The notes under the pieces were generated by a model. It was given only the letters and a program-made list of their open reading frames with translations, did no database searches and had not been told where the DNA came from. A program made the translations under genes and the position numbers. From a virus, in IMG/VR virus record IMGVR_UViG_3300003885_000033, positions 1 to 27,296 of that record: a stretch of DNA of 27,296 bases; one strand, 5' to 3'. Positions 1 to 5,933 of this stretch are shown one piece after another (the first letter of the stretch is position 1; each line of letters begins with the position of its first letter).

Positions 1-61
1 TTTATATTTTAACCTGTAACATAAAGGGTAACAGTTTAAACTAATAAAGGACAAAATAAAA
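1..61 (+). promoter_or_regulatory. Leader before the first early gene
   Basis: AT-rich leader ahead of the first plus-strand gene. It holds the ribosome-binding site AAAGGA at 46-51, ten bases before the ATG at 62. The stretch at about 14-34 has two CTGTAAC/GTAACAG half-sites that are nearly inverted, with one mismatch, which could be an operator. The evidence for that is weak, and no convincing -35/-10 pair is visible, so the operon promoter may lie outside the window. Confidence 0.3.
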
Positions 62-301
62 ATGGATAACTTATTTGCGAGATTTGAAGAATATTCTCAA
101 ATAATATCAGAAATTAATACTGTACTATCAAAATATATTAAGGATGATGATAACTTTAAATTCTTAGTTATGGTTAAAAATAAAACAGAAAGCATAAGTA
201 CTTTTAACTTAAGTCAAAAAGAAGCTAATTATTTTTTATTAAATCTAGCAGAATCATTCGATCACAAAACAAGTGCTATCTCTGACCTTGTCCGCAATTA
301 A
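62..301 (+). CDS. Small early protein, function unknown
   Basis: A 79-residue acidic protein that I do not recognise. The start is supported by AAAGGA at 46-51. An N-terminal helical half (residues 1-30) is followed by a strand-like FLVMVKN and then a helix beginning LSQKEANYFLLNL. The same order (helix, hydrophobic strand, 'NL..(K/S)EA...L..L') occurs in the last gene of this operon at 3394-3702, so the two may share a small alpha/beta domain, though the similarity is weak. It is the first visible gene of the plus-strand operon and ends 23 bases before the ParB-like gene. A role in early takeover of the host or in regulation is only inferred from position. Confidence 0.7.
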   Translation: MDNLFARFEEYSQIISEINTVLSKYIKDDDNFKFLVMVKNKTESISTFNLSQKEANYFLLNLAESFDHKTSAISDLVRN

Positions 302-324
302 CTCTGATAACTTTAAGGAAAGCT

Positions 325-1236
325 ATGGAAATTATAACAGTTAATATGACGGTAAAAGAATTTAGAAAAATCCCATCCAACCCAATTCAACGCGATGTTA
401 AATTACATGCAGCATCAGCCGTTAGGTTTCATTTAGCCAGTAAAGCAGTTACCCATGCGAAGGTGTCTATCGCTAAATGCAAGGGTGGCAAATGGAAACT
501 TGATGGTCATACACGCTCTTATTTATGGTCGGAAGGTGATTTAAAAGCCCCTAATTTATTATCAGTTGATGTCTACCCAGTAGCAAACAAAGAAGAAGCA
601 ATCGAACTATACAAACAATTTGATAATTCTAAAGCCGCAGAATCAACCCCTGATAAAGTTTCAGGAGCATTAATTTTTATGAAAATTGTAAATTATAATA
701 AATTTGCTGTTCGCGGAGCTGGTATTGTAAACGCACTCCAAGCAATTAATTCATCACTTGAATATTACATCCCCAGATATGATGTTTTACGTTTAATGTT
801 ACCGTGGAAAAAAGAGCTAAAAGTTTTCATCAATCAGCACTGGGTTTCTAATTCATCCCATGGGAAGCCCGGCGTACCAGCTGCCGTTACACTTGCTTTT
901 TTAGTGACAGTTAAAATGTACGGTACTGATTCTCTAGGATTTTGGGATTCTTACTATAACAACTCTATATCTAAAACGTTAAAATCTGGACGCAGCGGCT
1001 GTCAAGCTGCCGTAGATTGGATTATAAAAGCAAGAAATAACGATCTGATTTCAGGAAGTCAAAACACACTAAGAAATGCTGAAGCCTTAATTCGTGCCTA
1101 TCATTATTATAGATCTAAAAGGTCAGTCAATAGATTGAGCGAACTATATTCTAGACTTAATAATAAATCCTTTTCAATGCAATTCGGTGAATTTTTAAAA
1201 GACATTGGTTACCCAACTAAAGAAAAGGAGGGATAA
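325..1236 (+). CDS. ParB/sulfiredoxin-fold domain protein
   Basis: A 303-residue protein with AAGGA six bases before the ATG. The motif LDGHTRSYLW at residues 59-68 matches the GHxR signature of the ParB/Srx-like fold, in which the His/Arg loop binds nucleotide (CTP in ParB, ATP in sulfiredoxin). An N-terminal segment with RDVKLHA at 23-29 precedes it, and a mostly helical region of about 200 residues follows. No helix-turn-helix of the chromosomal ParB type is obvious and no ParA partner is present, so a partition role is unlikely. Phages often carry such stand-alone proteins in early or accessory regions, annotated as ParB-like nuclease. The next gene begins three bases after its stop, with the AGGAGG-type binding site inside this gene's end. 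Fold assignment is moderately sure; biochemical activity is unknown. Confidence 0.7.
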   Translation: MEIITVNMTVKEFRKIPSNPIQRDVKLHAASAVRFHLASKAVTHAKVSIAKCKGGKWKLDGHTRSYLWSEGDLKAPNLLSVDVYPVANKEEAIELYKQFDNSKAAESTPDKVSGALIFMKIVNYNKFAVRGAGIVNALQAINSSLEYYIPRYDVLRLMLPWKKELKVFINQHWVSNSSHGKPGVPAAVTLAFLVTVKMYGTDSLGFWDSYYNNSISKTLKSGRSGCQAAVDWIIKARNNDLISGSQNTLRNAEALIRAYHYYRSKRSVNRLSELYSRLNNKSFSMQFGEFLKDIGYPTKEKEG

Positions 1237-1238
1237 AG

Positions 1239-1553
1239 ATGGACGTGCCTGAAATTGACATTGATAAATATTTTTTTGATTTAAAAATTCAAATTGAAAA
1301 AAAAGGAATTACAGATAACGATATACTTAGAACAATAAAAGAAACATGGCGTTTTATAAATAAATTTCATACTGAATGCTTAAAGATGCAACATAACTCA
1401 ATTGATATATTAACATTTGAACTTAATCATAGTAAAAATAAAGCAATAGAATATAAAACTAAACTAAAAGAATATAAAGATATCTTTGATAAATATCCTG
1501 AAGTTAAACGAATGATAAAACAAGCTGAAAAATATCTTAACAGTGCTAATTAA
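1239..1553 (+). CDS. Small early protein, paralogue A
   Basis: A 104-residue lysine-rich, helical protein of unknown function. The start is supported by AAGGAGGG just upstream, overlapping the end of the ParB-like gene. It aligns from its first methionine with the next gene (starting 1613): both have P-x-(I/F)DI near the start, then FFxDL, an I(T/S)xND segment, IKxxW, and a (T/D)ECLxxQ motif, over about 70 residues. After that they diverge. This one ends in a predicted coiled-coil stretch of alternating Lys, Glu and Leu/Ile (residues 65-100). The two are therefore a tandem duplication. No catalytic motif is visible. Confidence 0.7.
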   Translation: MDVPEIDIDKYFFDLKIQIEKKGITDNDILRTIKETWRFINKFHTECLKMQHNSIDILTFELNHSKNKAIEYKTKLKEYKDIFDKYPEVKRMIKQAEKYLNSAN

Positions 1554-1554
1554 A

Positions 1555-1600
1555 AAGATAATTGAAAATAATAAAGCTAAGTGTAACAGGAAATTATCTT
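1555..1600 (+). other. Inverted repeat before paralogue B
   Basis: A perfect 9-base inverted repeat, AAGATAATT at 1555-1563 and AATTATCTT at 1592-1600, encloses a 28-base loop and ends directly against the AAGGA ribosome-binding site of the next gene. The stem has only two G-C pairs, so as RNA it would be weak. It could tune initiation or be an operator-like site, or it may be chance in AT-rich DNA. Confidence 0.25.
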
Positions 1601-1612
1601 AAGGAAAATAAA

Positions 1613-2029
1613 ATGAAACTTCCGAAATTTGATATTAATTCTTTTTTTTCTGATTTAGAAAAAGTAGTTTTAGAAAATAACATAAGCAAAAATGACTTAA
1701 TTAAAATTATTAAAAGAGAGTGGAATCTAATAAATACAACACTAGATGAATGTTTAAGTATACAAGATATAGCTATAAATTTATTAAAGTCTGAGATTGA
1801 AGATTGCCACATTAAATTAAAGGTCGGGCCTACAGACAATTATCCAGAAGGTAAACTCGAAGATAGTGACAACGGGGAAATAGCAATGGCTATTGATGCA
1901 AAAAATGGAAATGTAAGGTTACATTTTGGTACACCTATTAGTTGGGTAGCCTTACCTCCTAAAACAGCTATTGAGTTAGGAAATAAATTAATAGAAATTG
2001 CAAATCAAACTAAATCAAAAATAAAATAA
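1613..2029 (+). CDS. Early protein, paralogue B with a different C-terminal domain
   Basis: A 138-residue protein. An in-frame TTG exists at 1562, but the ATG at 1613 has AAGGA at 1601-1605, and from there the protein aligns residue for residue with the start of paralogue A (MKLPKFDIN against MDVPEIDID), so 1613 is chosen. Residues 1-65 are the shared domain. The last 70 residues are unrelated to paralogue A and begin VGPTDNYPEGKL, then a strand-rich segment GNVRLHFGTPISWVALPP and a helix. This second half resembles a small domain seen at the end of many phage early proteins. The architecture suggests duplication followed by domain replacement or fusion. Function is unknown. Confidence 0.7.
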   Translation: MKLPKFDINSFFSDLEKVVLENNISKNDLIKIIKREWNLINTTLDECLSIQDIAINLLKSEIEDCHIKLKVGPTDNYPEGKLEDSDNGEIAMAIDAKNGNVRLHFGTPISWVALPPKTAIELGNKLIEIANQTKSKIK

Positions 2030-2058
2030 AAACTATATAACAATCAAAGGAGATTAAC

Positions 2059-2526
2059 ATGGCTATTCCAATAAAGAAGATTACAGGAATCAATTCTGAA
2101 TGGTTAGCAAGAGATAACACGCGTTATATCGTTAGGATACCAACAGCCAACGGATCAGGTAACTTTCCATTTAAAGAATACGGTAATAGTCAAAATGCTT
2201 TAAAAGCCGCAAAGAAATTTCAAAAAAAGATGTTAAAACAAATGGAATTTGATAGGGAATTTCATAATAAAACAGGCGACTATATAGCGAGAGAACATCT
2301 TTCAGTTACTAATACATCAGGAATTAACGGAGTTTATAGAATAATTTGCCCGAACGGCTATCAAAACCCACGAGTAACATGGTGCGCCTCATGGGGTAAA
2401 TCGATAGATGGTAAAGGTGGGTGTAAATGTTTTAGTACAAGCGATGAGAATATTAAAAATGAACAAGATGCAAAACAGAAAGCAATTGCATACAGAAAAG
2501 AAAAGCAATCAAGAAAATTTAAATAA
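2059..2526 (+). CDS. AP2-domain DNA-binding protein
   Basis: A 155-residue basic protein with AAGGAG seven bases before its ATG. Residues 84-147 fit the AP2/ERF-type DNA-binding fold: TSGINGVYR opens the three-stranded sheet, TWCASWGK is the second strand with the conserved Trp, KCFST is the third strand, and a helix with DAKQKAIAYRKE follows. Residues 12-60 (YIVRIP, then FKEYGNSQNALKAAKKF) look like a second, degenerate copy of the same strand-strand-helix unit. In phages AP2 domains are often joined to HNH homing endonucleases, but no HNH motif is present here. It may act as a stand-alone DNA-binding regulator or be the remnant of a homing endonuclease. Confidence 0.7.
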   Translation: MAIPIKKITGINSEWLARDNTRYIVRIPTANGSGNFPFKEYGNSQNALKAAKKFQKKMLKQMEFDREFHNKTGDYIAREHLSVTNTSGINGVYRIICPNGYQNPRVTWCASWGKSIDGKGGCKCFSTSDENIKNEQDAKQKAIAYRKEKQSRKFK

Positions 2527-2534
2527 AAGGTAAA

Positions 2535-2975
2535 ATGATGAATGTAACTATTGGACTTAAATTAAGAATTTTAGAAGCAATGCAATCGGATAAAAAACAA
2601 TTATGGTCAATACCAGATTTACTAAACTACTTCCCTGAAGCAAATGTAAAATCTTGCGAATCCCATTTACGTACACTTCGAATTAATGGTGATATAAGTA
2701 GGCATATTGATAATGATATTAACGATGATAAACAATACGCTGTAAGCATCAAAAATGATAAAATTGAACCATATACAAAACAGGATCATTCAGCAAAAGG
2801 TAATTTTAAAACAAAGCGAAAAGGCAAGTTACTAACAGGTAAAGAAATTAGATCAATGTTTGCAGCACATTATAATAATATGGCAAAATTGGAGGATTCT
2901 GTAATGGCAGTTATTGAACAATTTGAAGCGACTGAAAAAGAAATGACAAAAATAAGGATATTTTTAAAACAATGA
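2535..2975 (+). CDS. Probable winged-helix early protein
   Basis: A 146-residue protein with AAGG six bases before the ATG. Residues 5-70 have the pattern of a winged-helix domain: helix (LKLRILEAMQ), helix (WSIPDLLNYF), recognition-like helix (VKSCESHLRTLRINGDI), then a wing ending in KQYAVS. A basic linker with KTKRKGK follows at about residues 90-98, and the C-terminal 45 residues form a probable coiled coil. It overlaps the next gene by four bases (ATGA), which couples their translation. It could be a small regulator; the assignment rests on secondary-structure pattern only. Confidence 0.6.
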   Translation: MMNVTIGLKLRILEAMQSDKKQLWSIPDLLNYFPEANVKSCESHLRTLRINGDISRHIDNDINDDKQYAVSIKNDKIEPYTKQDHSAKGNFKTKRKGKLLTGKEIRSMFAAHYNNMAKLEDSVMAVIEQFEATEKEMTKIRIFLKQ

Positions 2976-3370
2976 AAAATATTAAACAATTAAATAGAGA
3001 AGCAATAAAGAATTTAAAAAAACAAAATAAAAAATACCCAAAATTTTTAATCGAAGTTGACGAAAAAGACTGGCCTTATTCCAGTAATGATATAAAGCCT
3101 GATAAAGTATGGCGATCACGATATTTTTTAGTTCAAATGTTTAACGGTGATCAAGTTAGACTAACTGTAAACCGAACTATGATAGATCGAGATGGACACT
3201 GGATTGGTAAAATCCGGTGGGAAGAATTACAAGAAATAAAAAAACAATGTGGCTTCGGGATGTTATGTGCTGTTGAAATTTACCCACCTGAAAAAAGCAT
3301 TATAAATGTTGCGAATATGCGCCATTTATGGATATTAAATAAGGCTCCAAGTTTTATGTGGGAAAAATAA
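2972..3370 (+). CDS. DUF7694-type phage protein
   Basis: A 132-residue protein that matches a conserved phage family I recognise as DUF7694, of unknown function. The diagnostic features are VWRSRYFLVQMF near residue 46, a strand with RLTVNRT, IRWEELQEIKKQCGFG in the middle, AVEIYPPEKSIINVANMRHLW near the end, and a final aromatic PSFMWEK. The conserved Trp, Arg and His residues suggest a folded enzyme-like or nucleic-acid-binding domain, but no activity is known to me. It starts inside the end of the winged-helix gene (4-base overlap). Confidence 0.75.
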   Translation: MKNIKQLNREAIKNLKKQNKKYPKFLIEVDEKDWPYSSNDIKPDKVWRSRYFLVQMFNGDQVRLTVNRTMIDRDGHWIGKIRWEELQEIKKQCGFGMLCAVEIYPPEKSIINVANMRHLWILNKAPSFMWEK

Positions 3371-3393
3371 ACAGAATTTAAAAAGGTGAAATA

Positions 3394-3702
3394 ATGGGAA
3401 AAACAACTTTAGACGATTATAATTTTAGAACAGTTAATAATTTTATGAAAGATTTAAGTGAGAACATACAACAAAAAACACATGGCAATATCGGAATTTT
3501 AGTAATTACTATTGATCGTGCTACACGTGAAACATATAAGGCGACTAATCTAAATAATTCGGAAGCTATTAGATGCTTAACAGAAATGCTTGTTAATGAA
3601 TTACCGATTGATATGGTTAAAAATATAATGGAAAATTCCGAAATGAATAGAACATCAGAAACAAGAAATATATTAGATAAATTTAATGAGTTGTTAAAAT
3701 AA
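3394..3702 (+). CDS. Small early protein, last gene of the plus-strand operon
   Basis: A 102-residue protein of unknown function with AAAGGTG just before its ATG. It has a helical N-terminus, a hydrophobic strand GILVITI, a second strand ETYKATNL, then a helix starting NNSEAIRCLTEML. This order resembles the first gene of the operon (62-301), suggesting a shared small domain. Its last 20 bases overlap the 3' end of the opposing o-spanin gene, so the two operons converge tail to tail. The operon's terminator lies about 70 bases downstream, inside the o-spanin gene. Confidence 0.65.
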   Translation: MGKTTLDDYNFRTVNNFMKDLSENIQQKTHGNIGILVITIDRATRETYKATNLNNSEAIRCLTEMLVNELPIDMVKNIMENSEMNRTSETRNILDKFNELLK

Positions 3703-3955
3703 TTTTTCTTAAAGTATTACTATACTCTCTACATAATATTTTATTTTCAGCTATTTTTGATATTGCCTTTATGCTTACGGCGTATGAAATAATTTTGCCG
3801 TGAGCATTTTTTATTGCCATTATATCCTTGGTTATCCCATCATTATAAACTGGCTTATCTGGTAACTCTAGCCTAACAGGGATTGTTTTAGTGCAACTTA
3901 TTGCGCTAACTATCAAGAGCAGAAATATTACCATTTTTAATCTCTTTTCGTACAC
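3683..3955 (-). CDS. Outer-membrane spanin lipoprotein (Rz1-like)
   Basis: A 90-residue protein starting at a GTG. The start is decided by an excellent AAGGAGG nine bases upstream, and it gives a proper signal peptide: charged EKRLK, then a hydrophobic run, then the lipobox VSAISC with Cys21 as the lipidation site. An internal ATG at 3934 would lose the positive residues. After processing, a Pro-containing segment follows (PVRLELPDKP), typical of the o-spanin of Gram-negative phages, which links the outer membrane to the i-spanin to complete lysis. The gene overlaps the end of the i-spanin gene in another frame, as Rz1 often does with Rz. Its 3' end overlaps the converging early operon by 20 bases. 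Confidence 0.8.
   Translation of the reverse strand: MYEKRLKMVIFLLLIVSAISCTKTIPVRLELPDKPVYNDGITKDIMAIKNAHGKIISYAVSIKAISKIAENKILCREYSNTLRKIILTTH
3771..3812 (+). terminator. Intrinsic terminator of the early operon
   Basis: The plus strand has an 11-bp stem, ATGCTTACGGC (3771-3781) with GCCGTGAGCAT (3797-3807), one G-U pair, a 15-base loop, and a T run through 3812. This is a strong rho-independent terminator for plus-strand transcription. It lies wholly inside the o-spanin coding sequence on the other strand. On the minus strand no U run follows the stem, so it is one-directional. Confidence 0.8.
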
Positions 3956-4145
3956 GTTTTAACACCTCCTTAATATCACGGCTTGCAAGTATTCGAGCAA
4001 CATCATTATTAATCTGAGCTGTTCTTTTAGCGGCTTTTAAATTCTCTTTTGCCATTTTTAATCTATTATTTTGTAGTAAAAATGCAAAAATTGAAGCTAG
4101 AACAGCAAGCCCACCAATTAAATATATTTTAATGCTACTTAGCAT
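3906..4145 (-). CDS. Inner-membrane spanin (Rz-like)
   Basis: A 79-residue protein with an N-terminal transmembrane helix (residues 5-25, IYLIGGLAVLASIFAFLL) followed by a charged helical periplasmic segment (residues 27-75) suited to a coiled coil. This is the topology of an i-spanin. It is short compared with lambda Rz (about 150 residues). Its last 50 bases overlap the o-spanin gene, and the o-spanin ribosome-binding site lies within its codons for KEV. It overlaps the holin-like gene by 11 bases. Assignment is from topology and the paired lipoprotein gene, not from sequence similarity. Confidence 0.75.
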   Translation of the reverse strand: MLSSIKIYLIGGLAVLASIFAFLLQNNRLKMAKENLKAAKRTAQINNDVARILASRDIKEVLKRVRKEIKNGNISALDS

Positions 4146-4338
4146 TTTTAATTCCAGCTATTCCGTCACGAACAAATATCAAAGCGAAACCAGCCAGTAT
4201 TGATTTAAATGATTCTTCAGATATTGGTAGCCCTGCTTTATAGTCATTAACAATTGAAAAGATACCACCGATAACCATTGATATACCTAACCAATTTGTT
4301 TTTGACTTTAAAAATTGTCCTATTGTTTGCTTTAGCAT
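4135..4338 (-). CDS. Holin-like small membrane protein
   Basis: A 67-residue protein with two hydrophobic segments (residues about 16-30, WLGISMVIGGIFSIV, and 45-60, SILAGFALIFVRDGIAG) joined by a short polar loop. Size, two-helix topology and position between the endolysin and spanin genes fit a class II holin, which would permeabilise the inner membrane for the endolysin. The closing pattern ILAGFALIFVRDGIAG is common in small phage proteins near lysis genes that are usually left unnamed. Its ATG overlaps the last base of the endolysin stop region. An alternative holin candidate is the one-helix protein at 4676-4975. Confidence 0.6.
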   Translation of the reverse strand: MLKQTIGQFLKSKTNWLGISMVIGGIFSIVNDYKAGLPISEESFKSILAGFALIFVRDGIAGIKNAK

Positions 4339-4679
4339 TATCGCCTCCCGTTATTTACAAAAGAATAGTGATTACCGTCTGACCAATTTCCTCCCCATGT
4401 ACAGTACTCGTGGAGTGACTCCCAGTACTTGCCTATAGGTGTATGATCGATTGTACTGGTTAAATATTTTCCATCTTTAAAAAGGTTAATATCAATGGCT
4501 AGCCTGATTTTATGATTTGACTTAGACCGCCCATAATTTTTTATTTCTCCGACGATACCGAAAGCACGAGGATCACGATAAGCATCCCCGTAGGTAAACT
4601 CATAACCTTGATCTATAATGTATTGATAAAGTTGAATTGTTAATTTTGAGAATAACCGTTGTTTTTGGCCTAATTTCAT
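4338..4679 (-). CDS. M15-family peptidase endolysin
   Basis: A 113-residue zinc peptidase that cuts peptide cross-bridges of peptidoglycan at lysis. The family's metal-binding pattern is complete: SNHKIRLAID carries His56 and Asp63, and DGNHYS carries His104; GDAYRDPR near residue 31 and GKYWESLH before the last motif are also typical of short phage M15 endolysins. There is no signal peptide, so release depends on a holin. The length is normal for these single-domain enzymes. It overlaps the upstream membrane-protein gene by four bases (ATGA). Confidence 0.9.
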   Translation of the reverse strand: MKLGQKQRLFSKLTIQLYQYIIDQGYEFTYGDAYRDPRAFGIVGEIKNYGRSKSNHKIRLAIDINLFKDGKYLTSTIDHTPIGKYWESLHEYCTWGGNWSDGNHYSFVNNGRR

Positions 4680-4975
4680 CTAGTTAGTCGCTCAACTTTT
4701 AATTCTATATTTCGTTGTCTGTTGTCTATTTTTTCTAACAGTTTTATTATTTTTGTTGAATTCTCTTTGTTTGCTGTACTTCTTAAAGTATTATTAATTA
4801 TTCTCATATCCATTTCAGATATTTCTGTTGTTTTTTCTTCCATATAAATAACACGCTGATCTAGTCTACCTGCATATAATAAAACACCGATCCCTTGTGT
4901 TAAAAATGCTATAAATAGAGTGATTAAACCGCCTATATAAACCCGGTCGATTTTACGTCTTGAGTTATTTTCCAT
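4676..4975 (-). CDS. One-helix membrane protein, possible holin or antiholin
   Basis: A 99-residue protein with a basic N-terminus (RRKIDR), one clear transmembrane helix (residues about 13-34, YIGGLITLFIAFLTQGIGVLL), and a long charged coiled-coil tail. The predicted topology is cytoplasmic N-terminus and periplasmic tail. Translation is coupled to the endolysin by a 4-base overlap, so it belongs to the lysis cassette. It could be a type III-like holin, an antiholin that tunes lysis timing, or an unrelated membrane protein; I do not recognise the family. Confidence 0.6.
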   Translation of the reverse strand: MENNSRRKIDRVYIGGLITLFIAFLTQGIGVLLYAGRLDQRVIYMEEKTTEISEMDMRIINNTLRSTANKENSTKIIKLLEKIDNRQRNIELKVERLTR

Positions 4976-4991
4976 TGTAGTTACTTACTTT

Positions 4992-5132
4992 TTAAGGTGG
5001 GTCATTTAAATAAAATTTAGATGCTCTTACACTGTATCGACTTGATATTTTTTTTCTTCCTTTTTTTCTCGGAGGCTGTCTATCCCTTTTTACTTTTTGG
5101 GAATTTTTAGTTGTTTGTCGTTTTTTTCTCAT
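4992..5132 (-). CDS. Possible 46-residue, very basic protein
   Basis: A short open frame fills most of the 188-base gap between the cupin and lysis genes. The predicted peptide begins MRKKRQTTKN and is about 40 percent Lys/Arg (RKKGRKK in the middle), ending in a mixed segment KFYLNDPP. No good ribosome-binding site precedes the ATG at 5132. The composition is what a small RNA- or DNA-binding protein would have, but poly-Lys/Arg frames also appear by chance in A-rich DNA. Against chance, the frame stays open across the gap and ends in a non-basic, structured-looking tail. Confidence 0.35.
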   Translation of the reverse strand: MRKKRQTTKNSQKVKRDRQPPRKKGRKKISSRYSVRASKFYLNDPP

Positions 5133-5163
5133 TAGATAAACCAGATTTATTTATAAACATTTT

Positions 5164-5535
5164 TTATATATCACTATTTTTAACTAACGAAAGCTTTAAA
5201 GAACCACCAACAACGGGGACTTTATCTGTTTCAATCGGAAACAAAGACTTTTCACTTTCATAAATAGCGTGGCAGCAACAAGCAATAGCATTATCTGTTA
5301 ACGATTCGATCTTATGTTGAATATTTTTTTCAATATGTATTAAGCAAGGAGCTTTAACAATTTCATTAAATATTATATTATCATCTTCATATTTAGTAAT
5401 TCTAAAATCGCCATATGTAAGTAAAGTACAATGATCAAACATATGTTTATGCCCATCTATATAATCCCCTGCCTTATCGAATTCCATCAGTCCAAACCAC
5501 ATATTAGACATGATAACGCTTTTACAATTAGCCAT
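5164..5535 (-). CDS. Cupin-like protein
   Basis: A 123-residue protein with a single-domain cupin pattern. The first motif is DGHKHMFDHCTLLTYGDF (residues 27-44), with His29, His31 and His35 as possible metal ligands. A strand FRITKYEDD follows, and the second motif area has APCLIHIEKNIQHKI, where His74 is in the usual ligand position. The Cys-rich ACCCHA at about 85-90 is unusual. Cupins of this kind occur next to tail-fibre genes in phages and may be virion or fibre-associated. It overlaps the upstream unknown gene by eight bases. An enzymatic role cannot be inferred. Confidence 0.6.
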   Translation of the reverse strand: MANCKSVIMSNMWFGLMEFDKAGDYIDGHKHMFDHCTLLTYGDFRITKYEDDNIIFNEIVKAPCLIHIEKNIQHKIESLTDNAIACCCHAIYESEKSLFPIETDKVPVVGGSLKLSLVKNSDI

Positions 5536-5929
5536 TATTATTTTCCATATTATGGTTAAGTAGTTCTAAAATTCTTTTATTAGTAGCTTCTTTTTCTCTT
5601 TTATCATATTCATTTTTCATAGTAGTTTCGTTAGTTTCTTTTAAATTATATAATTTCTTTCCTTTTACGATTAAAATATTTCCTGTACTAACATTACCTG
5701 ACATTTTTAAACTTTTTAAAACTTCTTTCCCTCTACAGAATGATTCAGAATCAAATTCACAAAAACATTTACGAAATGTTAATTTTGGTGTTTTAGGTAT
5801 AGTTTTAACCTTACTTTCTTCATGACTTGGAACCGGTATCATTTTCTCTGTTACTGGAAAATCACTTGTCACACAGTGATCAATATCGCCTGTTATTTCA
5901 TTAATTAATAAAGCACAATACATTTTCAT
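5528..5929 (-). CDS. Unknown protein downstream of the tail fibre
   Basis: A 133-residue protein that I do not recognise. The N-terminal half is strand-rich (MYCALLINEITGDIDHCVT) with several Cys residues (FRKCFCEFDSESFCRG around residue 52). The C-terminal third is charged and helical (KNEYDKREKEATNKRILELL). It begins four bases after the fibre gene's stop with no clear ribosome-binding site, so it is probably translated by coupling. By position it could be a fibre assembly factor, but sequence evidence is lacking. Confidence 0.55.
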   Translation of the reverse strand: MKMYCALLINEITGDIDHCVTSDFPVTEKMIPVPSHEESKVKTIPKTPKLTFRKCFCEFDSESFCRGKEVLKSLKMSGNVSTGNILIVKGKKLYNLKETNETTMKNEYDKREKEATNKRILELLNHNMENNNG

Positions 5930-5933
5930 ATTT

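Noticed and set aside
1562-1612. TTG start for the second paralogue
   Set aside because: No ribosome-binding site; the ATG at 1613 has AAGGA and aligns with the first paralogue from its Met.
5102-5160. 17-codon frame starting at about 5161 on the minus strand
   Set aside because: Too short, with no supporting ribosome-binding site, and it overlaps the start of the better basic frame.
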